Positions 17,004-25,651 of a stretch of 64,000 nt of DNA are shown piece after piece. The position numbers and the translations under genes are program-made. The notes under the pieces were generated by a model. It did not search any database. It was not told the DNA's origin and was given only the letters and a program-made list of their open reading frames with translations. The stretch covers positions 2,996,501 through 3,060,500 of the forward strand of contig NZ_CP012109.1 of assembly GCF_000280925.3 (NCBI RefSeq). Reading direction: 5' to 3'. This stretch comes from Myxococcus hansupus (GTDB lineage: Bacteria; Myxococcota; Myxococcia; Myxococcales; Myxococcaceae). Within the stretch, counting starts at the first letter, position 1. Every line of letters starts with the position of its first letter.

Positions 17004-18752
17004 ATGGCACAACTGCAAGCGGATGAGATGCTCTACATTCCCAATCGAAAGCGGCTCACGCACGACCGGCTCGACGCAGGGAATGGCCAGCAGGTCCTGC
17101 ACCTCTTCTATGGCGAGGTGGAGCTCATCTTCGACGAGCCGGACATCGCGCCCTTGGGCGAGAAGCTGCTCCAGGTCGAGCAATTTCAAGCCGCCGACGC
17201 CATGGCGTGGTCGGATGGCGCGCCCCATTCCTGGGACAAGACCCGGGACCTGCTCGAGATGTTGATCGAACAGCGGGTGTTGAGGCGGGTCTCGGATGCG
17301 CCCACGGGCCGCACCACGGTGTCCTACCCTGAGCGGTTGGGTGAGGTGCCTGCCGGGCGTGAGCCGCTCACGTTCAGCGCCCGCGACAATCGTTGCCCCA
17401 TGCTGACCGAACAGGCGTTTGGACGGGCGTTCGAGATCTCGAACCTCGAGGTGGTCGTGCCGGTCTACCGCGTGGCGCATCCGGCGCTCGACGGTGACGG
17501 CCGACAAGTGGGCGAGAACAACGTCGCACCGCGCACCTTGTTCCTCGACCTCCCCACGGTGCGCAAGCAGTGCCACTACGCGGGGAGCCGGTACCAGAGC
17601 GAACTGCCGATGAACGTGACCGCGATGAAGGCCATGGCGCGGCAGTGGCCGGACCTGCTCTCGCTGACCGAGCAGTTCCGCAAGGCCTTCTTCGCGCGCA
17701 TGCCGCCACGGACCCCCGGCGTGCTCACCGCGGGCGAGCTCCACATGATGGTCGTCTGCACGCTCGCGTCGGTCGGGTACGTGATGGTGCGGGGCACCAA
17801 TCCCGTGCTGAACGGGGAGCTCGACAACGGACTCTCGGCCATGTTCCGGCTGATCGACGGAGTTCGCCTGGTCACCAACGACCTGGTGCGCGACGCTCCC
17901 GAGCAGCCCGTCACCGCGCAAACGATCGTGGACTATGCCGAGCGTCACGCGGTCTTCCATGGTCCGCACGGCGTGTGCGCCGGGCCGCCGGCGCTCATCA
18001 ACGAATACATGCAGGTGTTGACCGGCGCGGCCCCGGCACCCATCGAGGCCCAGCCCGACATCGCAGCGCGCCTGGGTGATCTCGACGCCGCGCTCGATTA
18101 CGGCCTGCTCGGGCAGCGCGTCGAATCGGTGGTCCGCTTCTTCGGCGCGACCCAGGGGCTGCTCCACGAACGGCTCCGGGCGGCGTTCGCCGGACACCTC
18201 CCGCGCACCGCGCTGCAAGAGTTCGTGGAGGCGCCCATCGATGTCGCGCGTTACCCGCTGCTCCGGGACGATTTCCCACTCACCGAGACCTACCAGCGCG
18301 AGATCAACCTCAGCCGCTGGTTGTTCGCGCGCATCGGCGAGGCGTTCCCCGGCACGCCGCAGGGTACCTCGCTGGACGAACTGGCGAAGCTGGATCCCGC
18401 CGAGCAGGCCACGAGCCAGCGGCGACTGGCCGAACTCTTTTCGCATGGGCTGCCGGGAGACAAGGTCGTGGCGGAGCCCCTCTGCGGTGAGCTCGCTGCC
18501 GTCGCCGCCAGCGCGTTTTCCCTCGAGCGCCGGTGCCTGCGCGTCGTCGAGCGCGAGCAAGCGATGCTGAACCAGCGGCTCCAGCGCCCGGATCACCCAC
18601 TGACCGGCATGGACCTGGCAGTGTTCACGCGGCCGCGCAATGGCCCCCCGTTGGCGGAGACGCTCGCGCGCGGTCTGGGCGTCTCGGTCACCAGCGACTC
18701 TGCCTCGACCGTGCTGGGCTACGGTGAGAGCAGCCTCACGTTGAAGGACTAG
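17004..18752 (+). CDS. Unrecognised 582-residue protein of the peptide export operon
   Basis: No family was recognised. It has no signal peptide and no clear membrane helices, so it is probably cytoplasmic. Residues about 1-95 (YIPNRKRLTHDRL, then FYGEVELIFDEP, and SWDKTRDLLEMLIEQRVLRRV) look like a small winged-helix domain with beta strands. That is reminiscent of the peptide-binding domains fused to RiPP-modifying enzymes, but this is only an impression. Residues about 125-290 hold NRCPMLTEQAF, a beta-rich part and HYAGSRYQSELPMN; 290-360 are helical; a HAVFHGPHGVCAGPPALINEY stretch follows. Cys and His are present but no known catalytic motif. A ribosome-binding GAGAGG precedes the ATG, six bases after the channel gene. 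A peptide-modifying role is inferred from context. Confidence 0.6.
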   Translation: MAQLQADEMLYIPNRKRLTHDRLDAGNGQQVLHLFYGEVELIFDEPDIAPLGEKLLQVEQFQAADAMAWSDGAPHSWDKTRDLLEMLIEQRVLRRVSDAPTGRTTVSYPERLGEVPAGREPLTFSARDNRCPMLTEQAFGRAFEISNLEVVVPVYRVAHPALDGDGRQVGENNVAPRTLFLDLPTVRKQCHYAGSRYQSELPMNVTAMKAMARQWPDLLSLTEQFRKAFFARMPPRTPGVLTAGELHMMVVCTLASVGYVMVRGTNPVLNGELDNGLSAMFRLIDGVRLVTNDLVRDAPEQPVTAQTIVDYAERHAVFHGPHGVCAGPPALINEYMQVLTGAAPAPIEAQPDIAARLGDLDAALDYGLLGQRVESVVRFFGATQGLLHERLRAAFAGHLPRTALQEFVEAPIDVARYPLLRDDFPLTETYQREINLSRWLFARIGEAFPGTPQGTSLDELAKLDPAEQATSQRRLAELFSHGLPGDKVVAEPLCGELAAVAASAFSLERRCLRVVEREQAMLNQRLQRPDHPLTGMDLAVFTRPRNGPPLAETLARGLGVSVTSDSASTVLGYGESSLTLKD

Positions 18753-18760
18753 AGGATTCA

Positions 18761-19774
18761 ATGCACCCAGAGCTCGTCCGCCGCTTCCACGAACCGATTC
18801 GCGATGAGGCCGCGCGCCGGTATGGCCTGTCGCCCGAGCAGCTCACCGAGCTCACGGCCTTCGAGAACTTCGTCTACGAGGCGGAGAACGACGACGGCGA
18901 GGGCCTCATCTTGCGCATCTCGCACAGTACGCGGCGAACGATCGACTACACGCTGGGGGAGGTCGAGTTCGTTCGCTATCTGGCGGCCGCGCGCATTCCC
19001 ATCGCCTCGCCGGTCCTCTCCGATTCGGGGCAGTTCGTGGAGCGGATTGAAGACCGCGAGCCCGGCGGCTACTTCGTCGCCACCGCGTTCGAGCGCGCGC
19101 CGGGCATCGTCTTCGACGACGCGCCTCCGCTCAAGGAGCGCTACTGGAAGCCGCCCCTGTTCCGCGACCTGGGCCGGCTGTTCGCGCGGCTCCACAACCG
19201 CGCGCAGAGCTACGCGCCTTCGAGCCCCAAGCTCAAGCGACAGGAATGGCATGAGTACGACGTGGTCGACATCAATCGGTTCGCGCCTCCCGAGGAGACG
19301 CTCGTTCGTGAGCGCACCGCGGCGATCATCGCGCGATTGAACCAGCTACCGCGAACACCGGAGAGCTACGGGCTGATCCACGCCGATCTCCACATGCACA
19401 ACTTCTGCTTCGCCGAAGGGAAGGTCACCGCGTTCGACTTCGACAACTGCGAGTACGCGTGGTTCGTCAAGGACATCGCGGTGCTCCTCTTCTACATCGC
19501 GCGAGGCGAGGAGAGAGAGGCGCGCGACGCAGCGGTTGCTGCGTTCCTGGGGCCGTTCCTCGAAGGGTATCGGGAACTCCGACGGATGGATCGTGAGTGG
19601 CTCGCGGCCGTGCCGGACCTGCTCGCGCTCCAGCGTTCGATGAACTACGCGCTGTTCCACCAGTATCGTGACCCGGCCGTGCTCGACGAGAGCACGCTCG
19701 ACCGGTGGGGGCGGTTCCGGCGCGACATCGAAGCGGACACGCCCGTCCTGCAGCTTGATTTCACGAGCTTCTAG
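18761..19774 (+). CDS. APH/HSK2-type small-molecule or peptide kinase
   Basis: This 337-residue protein belongs to the aminoglycoside phosphotransferase / homoserine kinase II-like family. It has ENFVYEAE and LILRISHSTRRT (nucleotide-binding lobe, about 35-60), the catalytic loop HADLHMHN at 207-214 and the metal-binding DFD at 226-228, so it should be active. Substrates of the family range from choline and homoserine to antibiotics. As the last gene of the export operon (8-base gap, AGAGGA site) it may phosphorylate the exported product or protect the cell from it. That role is inference. Confidence 0.75.
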   Translation: MHPELVRRFHEPIRDEAARRYGLSPEQLTELTAFENFVYEAENDDGEGLILRISHSTRRTIDYTLGEVEFVRYLAAARIPIASPVLSDSGQFVERIEDREPGGYFVATAFERAPGIVFDDAPPLKERYWKPPLFRDLGRLFARLHNRAQSYAPSSPKLKRQEWHEYDVVDINRFAPPEETLVRERTAAIIARLNQLPRTPESYGLIHADLHMHNFCFAEGKVTAFDFDNCEYAWFVKDIAVLLFYIARGEEREARDAAVAAFLGPFLEGYRELRRMDREWLAAVPDLLALQRSMNYALFHQYRDPAVLDESTLDRWGRFRRDIEADTPVLQLDFTSF

Positions 19775-19880
19775 GCAGAACAGGGATGGGGCCGCACAAG
19801 GCCTACGGCGCCAGAGCGAAGGCAATGGCAATCGCCTCCTCGCTGAAGTGCTTGCGTGCGGAGACCGCCCACGGCGGAGG

Positions 19881-20678
19881 CTATTCCTCCAGCGGAATGA
19901 GCGGGAAGGCCAGTGGCTTGTAGGGCGCGTGGTCGACGCGTCGTACGAGGCCCGGGCAGAACCGATACTCCGGCTGTGTCTGAAGCCCGATCCGGCCGGC
20001 GATTTGGAGGAGGGCGAGACCCTCGACCATGACTTGCCGGTTGGGCTCGAAGGTGGCGTCACGCGCCAGGATGGACTTCTGCTGCTTCTTCATCTGTAGC
20101 TCATGGTCAACGAGCAGGCCGTCGAAGGATGCATCGAACGCGTTCTGGTCCTTGTTCAGGAGTGCGCGGCACAGGTCCAGCCGGACGCTCATGCCGCCTT
20201 CGAGCGCCTCCTCGAACTGGTTGAGCGCGTCGTTGAGCCCGGTCGTGTCCAATGCCTCGAAGTTCGTGAACAGGTACAGGAAGCGGGCATAGGCGAAGTC
20301 GTCTTCGTACTCCTCACCCTGAAGGTGGGTGTCCGACGCAAGCGTGGCGATCTTCCGGGCCAGCTTCCATTGGGCGGCGGTGACCGCGTCGAAGAAGGGG
20401 CCCACGGCGCTGGCGCCGCGGTGGGGCGACGCGAAGTTCCCTTCTGTCTGGCAGCGCTCCAGGAAGTATTGGCGCGCCAGGGCGGACTGGATGAGCCAAT
20501 GGAAGAACATGTCGATGTTCGCCTCCCTGAGCAGGAGGCTGATGCCCAAGGCGCGGTACTGGTGCGACAGCTTCAAGCAGAGGCCGCCCAGGTGCTGGCT
20601 CGGGATCTTGTCGGAGGCGGTCTCCGCCAGCATTCGCGTGTAGGAGGCGATCTCCTCGGGCAATTCCTGGATGGACAT
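19881..20678 (-). CDS. Imm49-like immunity protein
   Basis: This 265-residue, largely helical cytoplasmic protein resembles the Imm49 family of polymorphic-toxin immunity proteins. Supporting features are an N-terminal helical part with a repeated-helix look (CLKLSHQYRALGISLLLREANIDMFFHWL), DDFAYARFLYLFTNFEALD and a C-terminal part with an EEALEGG-type stretch followed by LLVDHE. Such proteins bind and block a specific toxin. No toxin gene is adjacent. It lies 12 bases after the Imm11-like gene, on the same strand, and is convergent with the peptide export operon (about 100 bases). Confidence 0.6.
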   Translation of the reverse strand: MSIQELPEEIASYTRMLAETASDKIPSQHLGGLCLKLSHQYRALGISLLLREANIDMFFHWLIQSALARQYFLERCQTEGNFASPHRGASAVGPFFDAVTAAQWKLARKIATLASDTHLQGEEYEDDFAYARFLYLFTNFEALDTTGLNDALNQFEEALEGGMSVRLDLCRALLNKDQNAFDASFDGLLVDHELQMKKQQKSILARDATFEPNRQVMVEGLALLQIAGRIGLQTQPEYRFCPGLVRRVDHAPYKPLAFPLIPLEE

Positions 20679-20690
20679 GTGCAGGGGTCG

Positions 20691-21266
20691 TCAGTACTTG
20701 AAGAGGGATGGGTCCGTGAACTTGATGCCCGTCAGTCCAGCAGAGCGGATCTTTTCGACGAGGTCTTCGCGGAACATGGGCGCGTAGGGGAAGTATCTCG
20801 GCCGGAAAAGAGAGACCTCCGGGTCGATGCGGCGCTCGTCCAAGACGAACTGGCTGATGCTGCTGAGGAGGTCCGGGTCGAAGGCATTGCGCTCACAGAC
20901 GGTCTTCTCGAAGTCGATGCAGTCCTGCAGCGTCACTTGATGGAGAATGTGGAAGGGGCCCTTCTCCTTGCGGCCCTTGTGATTGAGGATCGTCACCGGG
21001 AGGAACTCGTTGTTCTTCATGCCGATGGCGTCGAGTGTCTGGCGTGTCCGCTCTGAGACCACTAGAAGACTGGTGAGTTCGACGATGAAGTCCTCCGTGC
21101 GGATGTCATCCGGGAAGTCCTCGTCCATCTCGAAATAGGCATCCGCTGAGGAGTCGCTTGCGCGCGAAATCCCGTCGAAGAGTTCGAAGTCTCGCTCGAA
21201 GTCCATGAGTGACTTCAGTTGACAGGCTCCTCGCCCAGCGTCCGCTTCTCCGATGAGGTATCGCAT
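20691..21266 (-). CDS. Imm11/DUF1629-like immunity protein
   Basis: This 191-residue protein resembles Imm11 (DUF1629) proteins. It is mixed alpha/beta with LLVVSERTRQTLDAIGMKNNEFLPVTILN in the middle and a C-terminal end FREDLVEKIRSAGLTGIKFTDP, matching the family's last helix and strand (vs..l...i...gltGi.F). These proteins are found in contact-dependent toxin loci and often occur as orphan arrays in myxobacteria. It forms a two-gene unit with the Imm49-like gene. Confidence 0.6.
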   Translation of the reverse strand: MRYLIGEADAGRGACQLKSLMDFERDFELFDGISRASDSSADAYFEMDEDFPDDIRTEDFIVELTSLLVVSERTRQTLDAIGMKNNEFLPVTILNHKGRKEKGPFHILHQVTLQDCIDFEKTVCERNAFDPDLLSSISQFVLDERRIDPEVSLFRPRYFPYAPMFREDLVEKIRSAGLTGIKFTDPSLFKY

Positions 21267-21407
21267 GGTGGAGCCAGCCTACCCCCAAGACGAATGACAT
21301 CTCATTGGCGCCGAACGTGTGAAAGGTGAATCCCTGCCTGTGCAATGAGAGCCGGGCAGGGGCTTCATCTTCACGTGGAGCGGGCTTTTTCAGGCCCACT
21401 TCATTCT

Positions 21408-22241
21408 TTATGACTTCAGCCGGTCTTCGGCATAGCGCTCAAAGGGGCGTGCCGGGTGGCCAGTCATTGCCGGGACTGTGTCGGTGACAGGGGCGGACCA
21501 CTGTTCACGCACGGCGGCGAAGAGCGCGGCGAGCATCCCGGCGTAGGGCGCGTCGAACCCGAAGCCACGCATGCGCTGAATGAACGCTTCCTCGGTGAGC
21601 GCGACGTACTCCAAGGGCTTGCCCAGGGCGCGCGAGGCGATGGCCGCGGCTTCGTCGAACCCCAGCGCCTTCGGGCCCGTGAGCGTGAGGCCCTGTCCGT
21701 CGAAGCGGCTCGTGGTGAGCGCCACCGCTGCGGCATCCGCGATATCCCGTGCGTCGATGAAGCTCGTCTTCCCCGTGCCCGCAGGCAGCGGGAGCTTCCC
21801 GGCGTGGACGTCCTGGCTCCACATGAGGTGGAAGTTGTCCGAGAACCAGTTGGGCCGGAGGATGACGAAGGGGACGCCCGAGCGCTCCACCTGCAACTCC
21901 ACCTGTCTGTACGGGGTGGCCTCCTCCGCCTCCGTGCCCATGGCCGACTGGAGGACCATCTTCACACCACGCTCGGCGGCCGCGCGGATGACGGGGCCTA
22001 GGTAGGCGAGGACCTCGACGCTGTCCGCGGGCATGATGAGGTAGGCGGCATCGATTCCGTCCAGCACGGCGGGGAGTTGCTCGGGCTGCGTGAAGTCGAA
22101 GCGGACGGCTTCCGCGCCTGGGAGGGCGGTGGCCTTGCGAGAGAGGGCCCTGACCTGATGGCCCTGCTTCACCAGGAGGGGGACCAGGAGCGAACCCACG
22201 GTGCCAGTCGCTCCGAACACTGCGATGCGTTGAGTTGTCAT
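21408..22241 (-). CDS. NmrA-type NAD(P)-binding reductase
   Basis: This 277-residue protein has an N-terminal Rossmann motif (IAVFGATGTVGS at residues 5-16) and FDFTQPEQLPAVLDGIDAAYLI, typical of the NmrA/isoflavone-reductase-like SDR group that binds NAD(P). The catalytic Tyr-Lys pair of classical SDRs is not evident, so it may be a redox sensor or an atypical reductase such as quinone reductase 2 types. The ATG at 22241 is chosen as the residue just before TQRIAVFG; the open frame extends to 22406. It is divergent from a LysR gene 76 bases away, which probably controls it. Confidence 0.8.
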   Translation of the reverse strand: MTTQRIAVFGATGTVGSLLVPLLVKQGHQVRALSRKATALPGAEAVRFDFTQPEQLPAVLDGIDAAYLIMPADSVEVLAYLGPVIRAAAERGVKMVLQSAMGTEAEEATPYRQVELQVERSGVPFVILRPNWFSDNFHLMWSQDVHAGKLPLPAGTGKTSFIDARDIADAAAVALTTSRFDGQGLTLTGPKALGFDEAAAIASRALGKPLEYVALTEEAFIQRMRGFGFDAPYAGMLAALFAAVREQWSAPVTDTVPAMTGHPARPFERYAEDRLKS

Positions 22242-22317
22242 GCCCGTCAAAGTACGGAGATGACGCCTTTCACGGCAGTCGCCGCCTTCGCGAATCAACT
22301 TTAAGCTGCGCTTCAAC

Positions 22318-23220
22318 ATGGACGACCTCAAGCGCATGGCGCTCTTCGCTGAAATCGCGCGCGCCGGCTCCCTCAGCGCCGCGGCCCGGCATTTGCGCAT
22401 CAGCACCTCCGCTGTCAGTCAGCAGCTCCGCATCCTGGAGGAAGACTTCGGCGTCATCCTCGTGCGGCGGTCGAACCGGAAGCTCACCCTCACGGATGCA
22501 GGCGCGCGCTTCGCCTCACACTGCCGGGAAATGGTGGAGGTGGCCGAGCGGGCACGCGAACAAATCTCGCTCGCGCGTGACACCCCCGCGGGTGAGCTGC
22601 GCATCGCCCTGCCGCTGGGGCTCGCGAGGTATGTCGCGCCCGCGTTGACGCCGCTGCTCGCGAAGCACCCGAACCTGAAGCTGCGCCTCGAAGCGGATGA
22701 CGGAATGGTCGACCTCATCGACGAGCGCATCGACCTGGCCTTGCGCGCGGGGAAGCTGGCGGACTCTTCCTGGGTGGCCCAGCCGCTCTGCTTCGTGCAT
22801 CTCGCCCTGTGCGCCTCGCCTGACTATCTCAAGCGCGCCGGGCGTCCCCGCACACCCAGCGAACTGCCCGGATACGATTGGCTCGCGGCCGTGTCGGATG
22901 GCCGGACCTTCACGGTCGACCTGCAGGGGCCCTCGGGGGAGAGCCGGTCCGTCCAGGTGGTGCCGAGAAACTCGTCCAACAATCAAGTCACCCTCCACCA
23001 GATGTGCGCGGCGGGGCTGGGCCTCTCGCGCTGCATCCTGGTCGACGTGGATGACGATGTCCGGCAGGGCCGGCTCGAAGTGCTCCTGCCGGAGTGGCGG
23101 CTGCGCCCGTTGCAGCTCTGGGTCGTCACGCCCAGACGCTCGGGGCAGCCCGCGAAGGTGCGCCACGCCATCGACGCCATCCGGAGCTACTTCCGCCACC
23201 AGCCCGGCATCTCCGTCTGA
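22318..23220 (+). CDS. LysR-family transcriptional regulator
   Basis: This 300-residue protein has the LysR winged helix-turn-helix at residues 1-60 (LKRMALFAEIARAGSLSAAARHL, then STSAVSQQLRILEEDFGV) and a substrate-binding domain from about 88 (LRIALPLGLARYVAPALTPLLAKHP). The divergent position relative to the NmrA-type reductase is the standard layout for a LysR regulator and its target. The shared 76-base intergenic region is the expected operator site. The effector is unknown. Confidence 0.9.
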   Translation: MDDLKRMALFAEIARAGSLSAAARHLRISTSAVSQQLRILEEDFGVILVRRSNRKLTLTDAGARFASHCREMVEVAERAREQISLARDTPAGELRIALPLGLARYVAPALTPLLAKHPNLKLRLEADDGMVDLIDERIDLALRAGKLADSSWVAQPLCFVHLALCASPDYLKRAGRPRTPSELPGYDWLAAVSDGRTFTVDLQGPSGESRSVQVVPRNSSNNQVTLHQMCAAGLGLSRCILVDVDDDVRQGRLEVLLPEWRLRPLQLWVVTPRRSGQPAKVRHAIDAIRSYFRHQPGISV

Positions 23221-23230
23221 GCCTTCGCCG

Positions 23231-25054
23231 TCAGCGGAACGGCGGCGCGGGCTGCTTCGCGAACCATTGCTTCGCGTTCAGCAGGTGGACGTTCGGACCG
23301 CCCGGTTTGAACTCGATGCCGCCGGTGACGATGCCCAGCTTCGCCAGGAGCGCGCCCGTGAGTCGGCCCTGCACGAGGTCCAGGTGCCCTTCCAGGGAGA
23401 AGTTCTCACCGTCTGCCTTCAGTTCGCGAAGCTGCAGGCCCTGGTCATCAACCTGCACGCGGCCGTTGATGGAAACGTTCTGGATGTTGAGCACGGAGGT
23501 CAGGAGCGCGGGCAGGTTCTTGGCCGAGGTGAGCAGGGCGACCATGGGCTGCGTGTCCGTCAGCTTGCTGGAGAAGCGCGCCGACAACACCGTGGGCGAC
23601 AAGGACAACCGCGCCTGGGGCAGGGTGAAGACGCCGCTCCAGGCGCGGATGGGCACAGGCCCATTCGTCGAGACATTGGTCAGCCGCACCGTCGTCCCTG
23701 TCAGCGACAGGGACTTCGTGTCCCACGACAGGTTGCGAGCGTCCACGTCCGCTTCCGCGCGCAGCAGGACCTTGATGTCGCCCATGCGGCCGGTCACGAG
23801 GTCGGAGTCCACGCTGAGCCGCAGCGAGTCCCGTGGCTTCGATGCCTTCGTCCGCTCCGGGCTCTGCACCGTCATGGAGCCCGATTCAATCTCAATTGTT
23901 CGCGCCAGCCAGGGATTGAGCATCTTCAAGTCCACGGGCCGGCTCTTCGCCACGCGCAGGTCTGGCTCCAACTGCCAGTCCGAGTGCTCGGCGCCGCGAG
24001 TCGCGAGGACCGTGAGGATGATTTCAGGCACCTCCGCCCCCGTGCCCTCGGGGCCGGAGACGCGCACGGGCGCGAGCGCGAGCCGCAGCGTCGCCTGACG
24101 CACGTCAACGCTCCTCGCTTCCATCGAAGCCGCGACGCTCCAGGGCGCCCGGGCGCGGATGGGCCCGGCCCTCACGTCCAGCTCCGCGCCCGCGGCTTTG
24201 ATGCGCGTGCCGTTCGCCACCGCATTCCCTTGGAGGCGCAGGTCCAGGTCCAGCTTGCCGCCACCGCCTCGGAGCGACACGGCGGAGCGCGTGCCCAGGT
24301 GCTCGTTCAGCCAGTCCAGCGGGAGCAGCTCCATCTCACCCTGGATCCGCGCGCTGAGTGCCTGGGAGAGGTCCCAGCCCTTCTCCTCGGTGAAGGGGAC
24401 GTCGAGCTGGGCCGTCGCCTCCAGCCGCTCCAGCCGGGTCACCGGCTTCATGTCGACCTCCATGAAGCCCGTGTTGACGCGGATGGTGGGCGTCTCGACG
24501 TGGACGTGGTCGCGACCTTTGATGTCGAGCAGGCCCTGGACGTCCAGGTCTCCCACGAAGCGGACCCGGCCGAAGTTCAGCTCGCGGACCTCGTGGACCG
24601 TGACGTCCGCGAGCTGGATGACCCACGGTTGATAGTCGGGGCCGGGCGAAGGTTCGTCCTCGATGCCGTAGGACGGCTCGATGCGGAACTTCGCTCCCTT
24701 GCCGTTGATGCGCTGGACGTCCACGCGCTTGCGGAGCAGCGCGGTCAGCGACACGTTGGCATCCAACGTGTCCATGTTCACCTGCCACCACTGATGCTTG
24801 TTCTGCTGGGTCAGGGTGAAGTCGCTCAGATGGAGCTGGCCGAAGGGCCAGAGCCACCACGCGCGTTTCCAGGCGAGCTCGGTGCGGCTCGTCGACCGGG
24901 CCATGATGGTCTGGACCACGCCCAGGTTGAGCGCGACGTTGATGGCGACTTCCAGGAGCAGGACGAACCCCAGCCCCCACAGCGCGGCGCGCCGCCATCG
25001 CTTCCGACGAGGGGCTGCGTCGTCCTGGACCTCTGGCGTCGGGAAGAGCGTCAT
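23231..25054 (-). CDS. AsmA-like envelope protein
   Basis: This 607-residue protein has a basic N-terminus (PRRKRWRRAALW), one membrane helix at about 23-42 and a long beta-rich periplasmic part. The repeated short strands (QLHLSDFTLT, VDVQRINGKGAKFRIE, VRFVGDLDVQGLLD, LSLTGTTVRLTNVS) resemble AsmA-like bridge proteins that carry lipids between membranes. The family name is inferred from pattern. The ATG at 25054 places the helix near the start; the open frame to 25291 contains no better start. It is convergent with LysR (10-base gap). Confidence 0.6.
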   Translation of the reverse strand: MTLFPTPEVQDDAAPRRKRWRRAALWGLGFVLLLEVAINVALNLGVVQTIMARSTSRTELAWKRAWWLWPFGQLHLSDFTLTQQNKHQWWQVNMDTLDANVSLTALLRKRVDVQRINGKGAKFRIEPSYGIEDEPSPGPDYQPWVIQLADVTVHEVRELNFGRVRFVGDLDVQGLLDIKGRDHVHVETPTIRVNTGFMEVDMKPVTRLERLEATAQLDVPFTEEKGWDLSQALSARIQGEMELLPLDWLNEHLGTRSAVSLRGGGGKLDLDLRLQGNAVANGTRIKAAGAELDVRAGPIRARAPWSVAASMEARSVDVRQATLRLALAPVRVSGPEGTGAEVPEIILTVLATRGAEHSDWQLEPDLRVAKSRPVDLKMLNPWLARTIEIESGSMTVQSPERTKASKPRDSLRLSVDSDLVTGRMGDIKVLLRAEADVDARNLSWDTKSLSLTGTTVRLTNVSTNGPVPIRAWSGVFTLPQARLSLSPTVLSARFSSKLTDTQPMVALLTSAKNLPALLTSVLNIQNVSINGRVQVDDQGLQLRELKADGENFSLEGHLDLVQGRLTGALLAKLGIVTGGIEFKPGGPNVHLLNAKQWFAKQPAPPFR

Positions 25055-25304
25055 GTCGCGGGTACCCGGTGGATGGACCCAGGGGCGCGATGTGGGCCGC
25101 TCCCAGGCTGCGCGGGTGCTGTCTCCCGCCCACCTTCGGGATGCCTCACCCGCCTCGCGTTCACAAGGCGTCAGCGTGGCAAGCAGGCGTATTCGCGGCC
25201 GGAGTGTCCGAGGGTGAGCCGATGTGGACGCCCCATCTCTGGACTGGGAATGGGCGCGGAGGGGTGGAAGGCTCGCCAGCCCCTCTTCCAAGAGACTTCA
25301 CATC

Positions 25305-25634
25305 GTGCACCTGCTGTACGCCTTCGGGCTCTTCGTCCTCACCGCCGTCGCCGAGGTGGTGGGCTGCTACCTGCCGTACCTCTGGCTGCGGCAGGGCAAA
25401 TCGCCGCTGCTCCTCGTGCCCGCGGCGGGGAGCCTCGCGCTCTTCGCGTGGCTGCTCACGCTGCATCCGACAGGCGCGGCGCGCACCTACGCGGCCTACG
25501 GCGGTGTGTACATCGCGGTGGCGCTCGTCTGGTTGTGGCTCGTGGAAGGGGAGCGGCCCACGACATGGGACCTCGTGGGCGCGCTCGTCGCCATCCTGGG
25601 GATGGCCATCATCGTGCTCGGCCCCCGGCGGTAG
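25305..25634 (+). CDS. YnfA/UPF0060 small membrane protein
   Basis: This 109-residue protein has four membrane helices and the family marks [14 protein letters not shown] near residues 14-28, [17 protein letters not shown] in the third helix and a closing [13 protein letters not shown]. The GTG at 25305 gives the family's usual length of about 108. YnfA proteins belong to the small multidrug-resistance-like fold, but their cargo is mostly unknown. It is convergent with the fatty-acyl-AMP ligase (17 bases). Confidence 0.85.
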   Translation: MHLLYAFGLFVLTAVAEVVGCYLPYLWLRQGKSPLLLVPAAGSLALFAWLLTLHPTGAARTYAAYGGVYIAVALVWLWLVEGERPTTWDLVGALVAILGMAIIVLGPRR

Positions 25635-25651
25635 CGGAGACCGTCACACCG

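Noticed and set aside
21380-21400. Hairpin GGGC/GCCC after the NmrA-type gene as terminator
   Set aside because: The stem is short and no T-run follows on the minus strand.
23221-23230. CRISPR arrays or long direct repeats anywhere in the window
   Set aside because: None were seen by eye; the repeated segments in the NRPS genes are homologous module motifs and not array repeats.
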